A stretch of 64,000 nucleotides of DNA from Culex pipiens pallens (lineage: Eukaryota; Arthropoda; Insecta; Diptera; Culicidae), in contig NC_068939.1 of assembly GCF_016801865.2 (NCBI RefSeq), positions 140,621,821 through 140,685,820 on the forward strand. Direction: 5' to 3'. The notes beneath the pieces are model-generated. The model worked only from the letters and a program-made list of their open reading frames with translations, was not told the origin of the DNA and searched no databases. Both the position numbers and the translations under genes were made by a program. Every line of letters starts with the position of its first letter. Within the stretch, counting starts at the first letter, position 1. Below, in pieces: positions 56,521 to 64,000 of this stretch.

Positions 56521-56747
56521 ACCTATTCAACGATGTATATAATGATGATGTTTGGTTCAGTTTACTGCCATTTATTCAACTTCCAAAAATATGCGAAAAC
56601 ACATTTTTATACATAACTTTTGAACTACTTATCGAAACTTCAAACAATTCAATAGCACCGTATGGGACCCTAAACCAAGTCGAATGCAACTGGTTTGGTC
56701 AAAATCGGTTCAGCCAGTGCTGAGAAAACTGCGTGACATTATTGGTC

Positions 56748-56797
56748 ACATACACACACACATACACACACACACATACACACACACATACACACAG
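56748..56797 (+). repeat. (CACACATA)n microsatellite
   Basis: Same internal position in the module as at 1031 and 58093. Confidence 0.85.
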
Positions 56798-57357
56798 ACA
56801 TTTGTTCAGTTTTCGATTCTGAGTCGATATGTATACATCATGGTGGGTTTTCGAGCTTTAAATAAAAAGTTCAATTCTAGAGCAGGATTATAGCCTTACC
56901 TCAGTGAGGAAGGCAAAACATATAGTTGGACAATTTTCGAATTTCGTTAGGGTGGTCCCATACACTTTTCCCTTAAAAATAAAACATTTTCAAATTAAGA
57001 TATCTCGAGTTTAAAGAAAAATCTCCTCTTTCGAGCGCCTTTTCGAGATATTCGAGTTTTAAATTTGCATCTTTTTTACGTTAAAATGGCTGTAACTTTT
57101 GACCCCTTAAGTCCAAATTGACTTGTCAGAAAATAAAAAAGTTAGTTTTTCAGAGCTCTAAAAGTGCTCCCAAAAATACTTTTCTCCAAAACTTAACCCT
57201 GAATTGCTACGTTCAGAAAACTGATTTTTGAAAGTTTTCTCAGATGCTTTCTCTAAATTTGGTCGTTGAAGGCGTAGATTACGAGATTAAATTTTGATGA
57301 CTTCGACAAAGTTGCTTGGATTAGCAAGCCCAACAAACTTCAAGAAGACATAAAAAA

Positions 57358-58252
57358 CTAACTTAATCCACCTATGTGGTTGGAGCCTTCCTCACAACAA
57401 TGGCTGTACACAAGTTTCATATATTTTTTAGATCCGGCTTCAAAAAAGTACATCAATATCACTTAAGGGGCCATATCTCGAGACAGGGTTGCCAGATCTT
57501 CGATATTTTGGACTCATTGGAAAGGTCTTTTGATAAGTTAACCAATAATAGGTCAGATGGTGGATCCGGACTTAGTTTACATACATTTAAGTGAGATCCG
57601 GCTTCAAAAAAGTACATCAATATCACTTAAGTGGCCATATCTTGAGACAGGGTTGCCAGATCTTCGATGTTTTGGACTCATTGGAAAGGTCTTTTGATAA
57701 GTTAACCAACAATAGGTCAGATGGTGGATCCGGACTTAGTTTACATACATTTAAGTGAGATCCGGCTTCAAAAAAGTACATCAATATCATTTAAGGGGCC
57801 ATATCTCGAGACAGGGTTGCCAGATCTTCAATGTTTTAGACTCGTTCGAAAGCTCTTTTGATAACCTAACCAACGATGGGTCGGATGATGGACCCGGACA
57901 TAGTTTACATACAGTTAAGTGAGATCCAAATATATGTGAAAACACATTTTTATACATAACTTTTGAACTACTTATCGAAACTTCAATCTGTATAAAACTC
58001 GATGTATGGGACCCGAAACCAAGTCGAATGCAACAAGTTCGGGTCAAATCGGTTGAGCCAGTGCCGAGAAACATGAGCTAGTTTGTTGGTCACATACATA
58101 CATACACACACACATACACACACACATACACACAGACATTTGTTCAGTTTTCGATTCTGAGTCGATATGTATACATGAAGGTGGGTCTACGACGTTTTTA
58201 TACGAAGTTCATTTTTAGAGCAGGATTATAGCCTTACCTCAGTGAGGAAGGC
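57358..58252 (+). mobile_element. 164-bp-repeat element, copy D, inserted in the right arm
   Basis: CTAACTTAATCCACCTATGT at one end and GTGAGGAAGGC at the other, about three 164-bp units and the usual microsatellite (58093-58135). The mirror arm at about 53205-53220 reads GGGATTTTTTTTGTCTTCT without it, giving the empty site. A-runs flank it. Confidence 0.75.
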
Positions 58253-58390
58253 AAAATCCCAAAATTATTCCTGAAAAGTAAGATTTTCAAAACCATCCTA
58301 ATTTTGAACCAAACCAAAAGCGGCCCTTTTCCATTTGCAACAACTCTTCTCAATAGACCAAAGCTCCAAAACGTCACCATTTTTCGGAAA

Positions 58391-58612
58391 ACCCATTTTC
58401 CACTTAATTTTGCGTTCTGGGCCACTGTGCAATGGCCGAGGTTTTACAATTTTTTTTGTTGAAAAATTTATTAAAAGCACTTTTTTTCTAGTATTTTCAG
58501 TAAGCCGTCAAATCAAACGTCCAATTATACGCAAAGTTTTTTTTACACATAAACTCCTAATCATCCCCATTTCAGGATGCAAATGATTGAAAAACACGTT
58601 TATTGCCCAGAA
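58391..58612 (+). mobile_element. Right part of the split old GGGTAATTCTC-family copy
   Basis: AGTAAGCCGTCAAATCAAAC, GTCCAATTATACGCAAAG and CCCATTTCAGGATGCAAATG continue the family arm exactly where 52870-53049 leaves off (compare 52340-52440). Confidence 0.55.
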
Positions 58613-58753
58613 ATCAAAGAAACAGGGAATTACCGAGCTTTATGAAATATTTGTAAATTTGTAGTTTTACTACAGTTTTGATCTGGGTTATTTTTAAAAG
58701 TGTTTTATTCATGTTTTTAATTTGTTTTAAAATATTATTTTTTTCAAATACAG

Positions 58754-58754
<1 letters not shown>

Positions 58755-58783
<29 letters not shown>
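58755..58783 (-). repeat. (ATC)n tail of the non-LTR element
   Basis: About nine GAT/ATC triplets at the 3' end of the minus-strand retrotransposon. A short-repeat tail in place of poly(A) is common in CR1-group and related non-LTR elements. Confidence 0.7.
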
Positions 58784-58784
<1 letters not shown>

Positions 58785-59474
58785 TCCCACCTCTTACCCC
58801 TACAATGGTTTGAGCTGGACGAGTTATCGTTATGATAATTTTGATTGAACATTTGAATCAGTTATGCAAAGAAAAACGAACTGATTTTTCATAGCAGATA
58901 TAAAATAGCCTTCAGGTAACTCCGTTCTTCAGATTTCTATTGTCGATTACTAGTTCATAGGCCTGTAACAGTATTAGCTACGCATCTGGTACTAACTTTC
59001 TTTCGGTGCACATATAGTTTTACTTGTATCTATCTGAACTGGGTCTCTACTAAGTGACTACTTTGGCATTGCACGAGATCGCACCCTACTGTTTTAGCTG
59101 ACAGAGTGTACGTCACGACCTTTGACTACAAACATAGTACGTTTCGAGACCCTATCTTTCGACCGCCAAAACCTACTAGATTAGCTTTCCCTTTTGCCTT
59201 CCGAGCTCTCCCGTCTTCAGAGCAACTACCAATTTTCATCATACTTAGAAATAACTATTACATATCTTCATCGTCACCTTTTAAGGCACATATATTTGCA
59301 TACCGCGCGCGATTCTCAAACCTTTGTAGACTACTCATTTATCTTTTTTTAACTTTACTTTAAACCAACATTTGAAAACACAAAAAAATCCATCATCATC
59401 ACGTGGTCAAACTGAGCAATTAACTTGTGCGTTCATTTCAGAAATCTGTCAAAATATAGCTATACAAAGTAAAC
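58784..59474 (-). other. 3' UTR of the non-LTR element
   Basis: About 690 bp between the ORF2 stop (TAA, 59475-59477) and the (ATC)n tail. No conserved motif is recognised. Plus-strand frames here are incidental. Confidence 0.6.
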
Positions 59475-62294
59475 TTAAAATACTAATTTAATGTGCGAGC
59501 AACACTGTCTTTTAAACTCTGCTATTGTCGTTGACTGTTTGATTTGTGAGGGCATCGAGTTAAATATATTCACACCTTTATAAAACAGGGAATTCTGGGC
59601 AGCTCCAAATAAAAAATTCGGAGTGCGAGGTTCATTTGCATTTCTCGTAAAGTGGTCATGAAGATCACTGCCTCTTAAAATTCGATCACATAAGTATCTT
59701 GGCAACAGACCATTGACTAATTTAAATACAAAAATCATAGTCGAAAAAATTATCCTTTGCTTCACAGATAGCCATTGCAGAACATCTAACATCCAGGTCG
59801 ATGAAGTGAATCTGTTACATTTTAAAATTAAACGCATGATTTTATTTTGTAAGCGTTGAAGCCTAGATAATTGTGTTTCATTAGCCAAAAATAATATAGA
59901 TGAACAAAAGTCCAGGTGTGGTGAGATTATAGATTTATAAAGTTGAATTTTGCTTTGAAAGTTAAGGTCATTTCTCAAACGACACATAACTCCATATTTT
60001 TTTGCAATTTTTTTAATTGTGTTATCAATATGAATATTAAATTTCAAGTTTTCGTCTATAGTTACCCCTAAATATTTTATTGACTTAACCCTATCAATTT
60101 GCTCACCATCAATTGAAATTTGTACATCTTGTATGTTTTGATGTTTTGATGAGATAATCATGTATTTGGTTTTTTTTATATTTAATTTTAACTGTTTGAA
60201 TTTAAGCCATTTGGATAAAGCATCTAAATCCTCATTCAATCGCTGCACAGCGTCAATCGGGTTTTTCGCTGCTACAAAAATAACAGTGTCATCTGCGAAA
60301 AGATTTATGTCACAATGTTTCAAAACTAGTTTCATATCGTTAATGTACATTATAAACAATATAGGCCCTAGTACACTTCCCTGAGGAACACCAAGGTTGT
60401 TTTCCCTAGACTCTGAAAAAGATTCATTGAAAATCGTACGCTGAGTTCTACCATTCAAATAGTTTTTAAACCAATTGAAAGCTGCACCCCCGATACCAAA
60501 ATGTTGTAGTGTCTGTAACAGTAAGGGCCTAGAAATTGTCTCGAATGCTCGTTTTAAGTCCAAAAATACTGCCAGCGTCGAGTTTCTTATTTCAAAATAT
60601 TGCTTCCATTTTGCCAGAACCAAATTCAATGCTGTTTCACAAGAGTGGCCTTCTCGATATCCCGACTGTTCTGATATTAATAATTTATTAATGTTCAAAT
60701 ATTCAAGCAATTGAGATTTCACAACTGTTTCTAACACTTTTTCTAACGTATGTAGCATGTTGATAGGACGAAATTCTTCTGATTTTTTAGTACCAGTAAC
60801 TTTTTGAATTGGAATAACTAAAGATTCTTTCCAGATTTTTGGAATTTGACCTGACAAAAGTGATGCATTTATAATTTCGAGCAAAGTGTGACCAATGACA
60901 TGATAACAATCTTTTAAAACTTTTGCATTAACGTTGTCAATCCCGGCAGAATTTCCTAAATCAAAACTAATTTTTTTAAGTTGAACATAGGTTATAGGAT
61001 TGAAGATTTCTAGTCTGCAGTTTACTTTCCTCATATTCCTGATTTCAGCAGGTTCGTCAGTTTTCTGTATGCTTTCGTTTATTTCAACTACACTCTCAAT
61101 AAAATATTCATTAAATTTACTGGCAATTACATTTTCGGTACATTCTTCAATATCTCCAAAAAGAATAGTTCTTGGAAGACTATCTTTAGATTTCATTAAT
61201 TTTTTCAATATTTTCCAAAGTTCTTTGCTGTTATTTTTATTTAATTCAATATTGTTTTGAATGTGAGAACTCCGGGTTGTTTTTAAACATTTTGTATACT
61301 TGTTTCTAATAACTGTGTATTTATTCCAATGTCTAGGATTATTAGTTCTGCAGAATTTGTTGTAAAGTTTATCTCTTTTTTGTTTCAATTTCATAAGTTC
61401 ACTGCTATACCAAATGTTGGAATCTTTCCTTTGTATGTACTCAGTAGTTACTAATTCACTTGTGCAATTTTTCAAAGTGTTCGTTAATATTCGCGATTTG
61501 TCTTCGAGTTCCCCAGTTAATGTTCTAAAATTTACGTGTTTTTCCAACAGATCGCAAAAAGCTGACGGTGTGTAGTTTTTCCATGATTTAATTTTAATGC
61601 GGTCATCCAAAGATTCCAAATTAATTTCTGAAATTTCAATAACCAGTGTTTCGTGGTCTGTAATTTTCCAATCACTCTTAACGACAGCTTTTACACATTC
61701 GATATTAGAAAAAACACAGTCAATCAATGTTCTGCTATTTCGTGAAATTCTTGTGAACGTATTTACTTTTTGAGTTAAACCTAAATATTCTGTAAGACGC
61801 TTTAAGTGAACTGAATTCTGCTCATCAAACCAATTAATATTATAATCACCAGTTAATAAATTAAAGTTATTCATATCTACGAAATTGTCCAACCAGTTTT
61901 CTAAAATAGAAATAAATCGTTGGTCACTTGAGCTTGGCGAATGATACAACACTCCATAATTACCCCTCTTCATGCCTTTTTCAACTGTAACGCCCAAAAA
62001 CCAGTTATTATCAGAAAACTCGTTTAAACACACTTTAAGGTGAATAGATTCTTTAAAATAAATAGCAACTCCTCCAGTATGCCTAGAGTGTGACAGACAA
62101 AATACAACGTTATATCCTGGAATGGAATATTGATCAAATGCTTCCGGTTGAGTAATATGCGTTTCAGAAAGTAATACTAAAAGAGGTTGCGAACTTTCCA
62201 CTAACTGTCGTAGTGCTACGTAGTTTGTGGTTAGTCCTGCAATATTCAAATAGATTATATCTGTTGCATTTACTTTTTTGGCAGAATTTGATTG
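59475..62294 (-). CDS. Retrotransposon ORF2: AP endonuclease plus reverse transcriptase
   Basis: Open immediately after the ORF1 TAG, in the same frame: 15 codons, then 924 more counted from the TTG at 62249. Using that numbering: endonuclease LNIAGL at the start, SETH (28-31), GGVAIY (59-64), TGDYNINW (133-140), LIDCVFSN and TDH (197-199). Reverse transcriptase at about 470-720: FRPINML, VFLDLKRAF (561-569), GVPQGSVLGP (620-629), FADD (651-654). The C-terminal region includes SLFYKGVNIFNSMP, a pattern common in CR1-group elements. No RNase H or C-terminal zinc finger. It nicks target DNA and primes reverse transcription there. The first in-frame ATG is codon 93, beyond essential endonuclease motifs, so the natural N-terminus must come from readthrough, restart or a non-AUG codon. 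Confidence 0.92.
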   Translation of the reverse strand, partial: QSNSAKKVNATDIIYLNIAGLTTNYVALRQLVESSQPLLVLLSETHITQPEAFDQYSIPGYNVVFCLSHSRHTGGVAIYFKESIHLKVCLNEFSDNNWFLGVTVEKGMKRGNYGVLYHSPSSSDQRFISILENWLDNFVDMNNFNLLTGDYNINWFDEQNSVHLKRLTEYLGLTQKVNTFTRISRNSRTLIDCVFSNIECVKAVVKSDWKITDHETLVIEISEINLESLDDRIKIKSWKNYTPSAFCDLLEKHVNFRTLTGELEDKSRILTNTLKNCTSELVTTEYIQRKDSNIWYSSELMKLKQKRDKLYNKFCRTNNPRHWNKYTVIRNKYTKCLKTTRSSHIQNNIELNKNNSKELWKILKKLMKSKDSLPRTILFGDIEECTENVIASKFNEYFIESVVEINESIQKTDEPAEIRNMRKVNCRLEIFNPITYVQLKKISFDLGNSAGIDNVNAKVLKDCYHVIGHTLLEIINASLLSGQIPKIWKESLVIPIQKVTGTKKSEEFRPINMLHTLEKVLETVVKSQLLEYLNINKLLISEQSGYREGHSCETALNLVLAKWKQYFEIRNSTLAVFLDLKRAFETISRPLLLQTLQHFGIGGAAFNWFKNYLNGRTQRTIFNESFSESRENNLGVPQGSVLGPILFIMYINDMKLVLKHCDINLFADDTVIFVAAKNPIDAVQRLNEDLDALSKWLKFKQLKLNIKKTKYMIISSKHQNIQDVQISIDGEQIDRVKSIKYLGVTIDENLKFNIHIDNTIKKIAKKYGVMCRLRNDLNFQSKIQLYKSIISPHLDFCSSILFLANETQLSRLQRLQNKIMRLILKCNRFTSSTWMLDVLQWLSVKQRIIFSTMIFVFKLVNGLLPRYLCDRILRGSDLHDHFTRNANEPRTPNFLFGAAQNSLFYKGVNIFNSMPSQIKQSTTIAEFKRQCCSHIKLVF

Positions 62295-62300
62295 CTATTC
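62280..62300 (-). promoter_or_regulatory. Candidate stop-codon readthrough signal between ORF1 and ORF2
   Basis: On the minus strand the ORF1 end reads GAATAGCAATCA. UAG followed by CAAUCA fits CARYYA, the 3' context defined from tobacco mosaic virus-type leaky stops. ORF2 continues in the same frame with no other stop, which makes a readthrough fusion possible. A downstream structure was not evaluated. Confidence 0.6.
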
Positions 62301-63695
62301 ATTCTCATACATACGGTCCTTTTTAATTGCAGCTAAGTGTCGAAAAACTGGACATTTTGAACTAAATGCAGCATGGTTCACATCGAGATTCATCTTTTGC
62401 TCATTATTCTTTTTTAAGCAGTTCAGACATTTCATTACAGTTGAATTGCAATCAGAGGTCTTATGGGACTCGCTACACTTTGAACAGGTTTCATTATTTT
62501 TACATGTTGTACTCATGTGTCCAAATTCTCCACATTTAAAACATCTTAGGACTTTTATAGCCTCAAAAACTGAACATCTATCAAATCCTATGTTAACCTT
62601 TCCGGCCGTGATCAATGCATCAAATGTATCATTATTAACTTCAATTATTACACTAAATTTGTTATATTTCATGCGAGGGTTTTCATAAGAAGATATAACC
62701 TTTACATGTTCAATAAAAATTTCGTCATTCTGTGAGGTCAATAACTCAACGAAATCTGTAGGATCATACTTTTCACTCATCCCAACGATTTTCAGTTTAG
62801 GAAGGCCAGAAGAGATAATAGTAGTATAATTTGAGCCAAGTTTGTTTTCAATGTCATTTTTCACTTTCAAAAGGTTTTCCCCTGGAGCGCATTGGGCAAC
62901 AATGGAACCATCCCTGCCATTCTTTAAATTATTGATTTTATGTAACTTTGGGTCAAGATTTGATTTTAAAAAAGTTCTTGTTTCGTCATTACTTTGATTT
63001 GTTTCGTTAGGTTTTATAACAATTTTTGGACGATTAGTACGCAATTTCTTATGCTGGTGATCTTTTTTATTTTCTGAATTTCCACCTTTCAAAATTTCCG
63101 CAAAAGTTGGCGATTCAAAAACATTTTCATTTTCTTCATCGTCAACCACCATTGCTGCACCGTCTTCCGGAATAATCGCACGTCTTTTACTACCTGGGAG
63201 CCCATCCGATTCAGAATGCGTTCCTCTTTTTCTAGTTACTTTAATTATTTGTTTATTATTTGGTTTTTCAGAATTCGATTTAATCAGTTTTTCAATTTGA
63301 TTAGCCACACTGTTCTCCACAACTGTTTTGATTTGTTTCTGAAATATTTCACTGCATGCTTGCATGACATTTTCCATTCCTTTCTTGATAGCTTCGTCGA
63401 TTCGAGTAGCAATACTTTCATTGATGCCAGGGATAGAATTTGAGTTGTCAAAATATTTTTGCAACTCCTCTTTTATCCCTTTGACATCAGCGAGAAGTAC
63501 TGAGATCTCAGCATCAACTCCACTATTAAGACACTGGTCGCATTTAAACTGCGCATTTGGTTGCTCAATAATCATTTTTGCCGCCGGTTTAGTCAGGACA
63601 GTGCAGGAACGATGGAAAAACGCTCGACACTTCCCCGAACAAGGTACGGCATCTTCAAAACAAATTTTTTGCTCGCATTTGCCGCACAGACTCAT
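62295..63695 (-). CDS. Retrotransposon ORF1 protein: PHD finger plus CCHC zinc knuckles
   Basis: 466 residues. An N-terminal PHD-type C4HC3 finger has C4, C7, C19, C23, H28, C31, C52 and C55 at standard spacing. Residues about 85-230 are polar with a possible coiled coil and a basic stretch (TRKRGTHSE, GSKRRA) that could be a nuclear signal. About 245-380 resembles the RRM-like domain that precedes knuckles in many insect ORF1 proteins. Knuckles: 385-398 (CFKCGEFGHMSTTC), 404-416 (CSKCSESHKTSDC) and a longer third, 423-448. Such proteins bind the element RNA and form the ribonucleoprotein; PHD fingers occur in ORF1 of CR1-like elements. Start chosen at the ATG just before the first PHD cysteine. 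It ends at a TAG that is in frame with ORF2. Confidence 0.88.
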   Translation of the reverse strand: MSLCGKCEQKICFEDAVPCSGKCRAFFHRSCTVLTKPAAKMIIEQPNAQFKCDQCLNSGVDAEISVLLADVKGIKEELQKYFDNSNSIPGINESIATRIDEAIKKGMENVMQACSEIFQKQIKTVVENSVANQIEKLIKSNSEKPNNKQIIKVTRKRGTHSESDGLPGSKRRAIIPEDGAAMVVDDEENENVFESPTFAEILKGGNSENKKDHQHKKLRTNRPKIVIKPNETNQSNDETRTFLKSNLDPKLHKINNLKNGRDGSIVAQCAPGENLLKVKNDIENKLGSNYTTIISSGLPKLKIVGMSEKYDPTDFVELLTSQNDEIFIEHVKVISSYENPRMKYNKFSVIIEVNNDTFDALITAGKVNIGFDRCSVFEAIKVLRCFKCGEFGHMSTTCKNNETCSKCSESHKTSDCNSTVMKCLNCLKKNNEQKMNLDVNHAAFSSKCPVFRHLAAIKKDRMYENE

Positions 63696-63834
63696 CTCGC
63701 GCTATCGAGCACGGTCGAGCCAGTCACGCAACACAATAGCAGAGCACAAAAGACCCAAGACAAAAAAGCAAAAAACAGCTAACATCAGCCGCCACCGAAT
63801 CCGATGGCAAACCGTTGTTGCCGGTGAAAAATAA

Positions 63835-64000
63835 AATCGATGATAATTAATTTTATAGTAACGTTCGATTCAAAACTTGTACTTATCCGATTTGACAGCT
63901 GTTTAGTTCACACATTGACAAACTCTAGCACCAATTAGTCGCACTTTAACACGCAAATTTTATTGTTTATAGCACAACACAGTACAAGTGAACTACTCTG
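63835..64000. other. Sequence upstream of the retrotransposon 5' end
   Basis: Non-coding AT-rich DNA with no repeat recognised. The precise junction with the element's 5' UTR is unresolved. Confidence 0.4.

Larger units (their letters stand above)
53702..56914. mobile_element. Head-to-head pair of 164-bp-repeat modules
   Basis: Starts GCCTTCCTCACTGAGGTAAG, ends with the inverse of a near-identical block (CTTACCTCAGTGAGGAAGGC). Centre: TGAATATGCCCTCAGAA on the left mirrors TTCTGAGGGCATATTAA on the right, within AACTAACTTAATCCACC modules on both sides. Three units in the left arm, about ten in the right. Confidence 0.75.
53050..58390. mobile_element. Composite foldback with 164-bp arrays
   Basis: 53050-53700 is the inverse of 56915-57357 plus 58253-58390 (for example GAGAAGAGTTGTTGCAAATG, AACTTTTGACC and AAGTCCAAATTGACTTGTCA). 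Both sides then pass into inverted 164-bp-repeat modules around a centre near 54735. The right side is longer because its array has about 10 units against 3, and because an extra module is inserted at 57358. The edges are set by where the mirror match stops. Confidence 0.65.
58755..63834 (-). mobile_element. CR1-group non-LTR retrotransposon, nearly complete
   Basis: Order on the minus strand: about 140-bp 5' UTR, ORF1 with PHD finger and zinc knuckles, one TAG, ORF2 with AP endonuclease and reverse transcriptase, about 700-bp 3' UTR and an (ATC)n tail. No frameshift interrupts either ORF. Absence of RNase H, a PHD-type ORF1 and the RT motifs place it in the CR1 group (CR1/L2/Crack/Daphne type) with fair confidence. 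The exact clade needs a tree. A target-site duplication was not found, and the 5' boundary is approximate. Confidence 0.85.

Noticed and set aside
54851..57594. Small frames of 72-83 codons in the 164-bp arrays
   Set aside because: They are the repeat unit in translation and recur with every copy of the element.
59106..63834. Plus-strand frames within the retrotransposon
   Set aside because: Antisense shadows of ORF1, ORF2 and the 3' UTR.

Overview
This window looks like AT-rich insect nuclear DNA. A culicine mosquito, perhaps Culex, fits best. The grounds are the types and density of repeats: many long-armed foldback elements, MITEs bounded by GGG/CCC ends next to TA, a MITE ending GGGACCATCC, tRNA-headed SINEs, and a CR1-group retrotransposon whose first protein carries a PHD finger. 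The species is an inference. No complete host protein-coding gene is visible. The only host-gene candidate is a TATA-less promoter with an Initiator and a correctly spaced DPE near 38.04 kb, followed by a possible noncoding first exon ending at a good 5' splice site at 38906/38907.

Layout: 0-5 kb holds a retrotransposon 3' end, a 164-bp-repeat element, a TA-flanked element and a SINE split by a MITE. 5.5-9.5 kb is a nest of transposons inside transposons. 12.5-13.8 kb has two pogo-like MITE copies. 15.2-16.2, 26.6-31.7 and 42.1-43.4 kb are three copies of one foldback family; the middle copy was split by a 4-bp-TSD palindrome (itself split by an 841-bp hAT element) and by a second hAT element. 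31.9-33.3 and 51.3-52.6 kb are two close copies of a 1.35-kb palindrome. 35.2-37.3 kb is another palindrome. 45.3-51.1 kb is the most striking object. 53.05-58.4 kb is a composite palindrome with an expanded 164-bp array. 58.75-63.8 kb is a nearly complete non-LTR retrotransposon on the minus strand.

The 45.3-51.1 kb element begins CACTACTCGAC, ends GTCGAGTAGTG and is flanked by the 3-bp direct repeat CAA, all hallmarks of the CACTA (EnSpm/CMC) superfamily. It encodes no recognisable transposase. Almost all of it is a hairpin: two arms of 2.6-3.1 kb, each carrying a 144-bp tandem array (18 and 15 full units) and separated by about 80 bp. Because 144 is divisible by 3, each arm reads as one very long open frame (900 and 763 codons).

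The non-LTR retrotransposon is the only recognisable protein-coding unit. ORF1 (PHD finger plus zinc knuckles) and ORF2 (endonuclease plus reverse transcriptase) lie in the same reading frame, separated by a single TAG followed by CAATCA. This matches the CARYYA leaky-stop context, and ORF2 has no ATG upstream of its endonuclease motifs, so stop-codon readthrough is the natural expression model.
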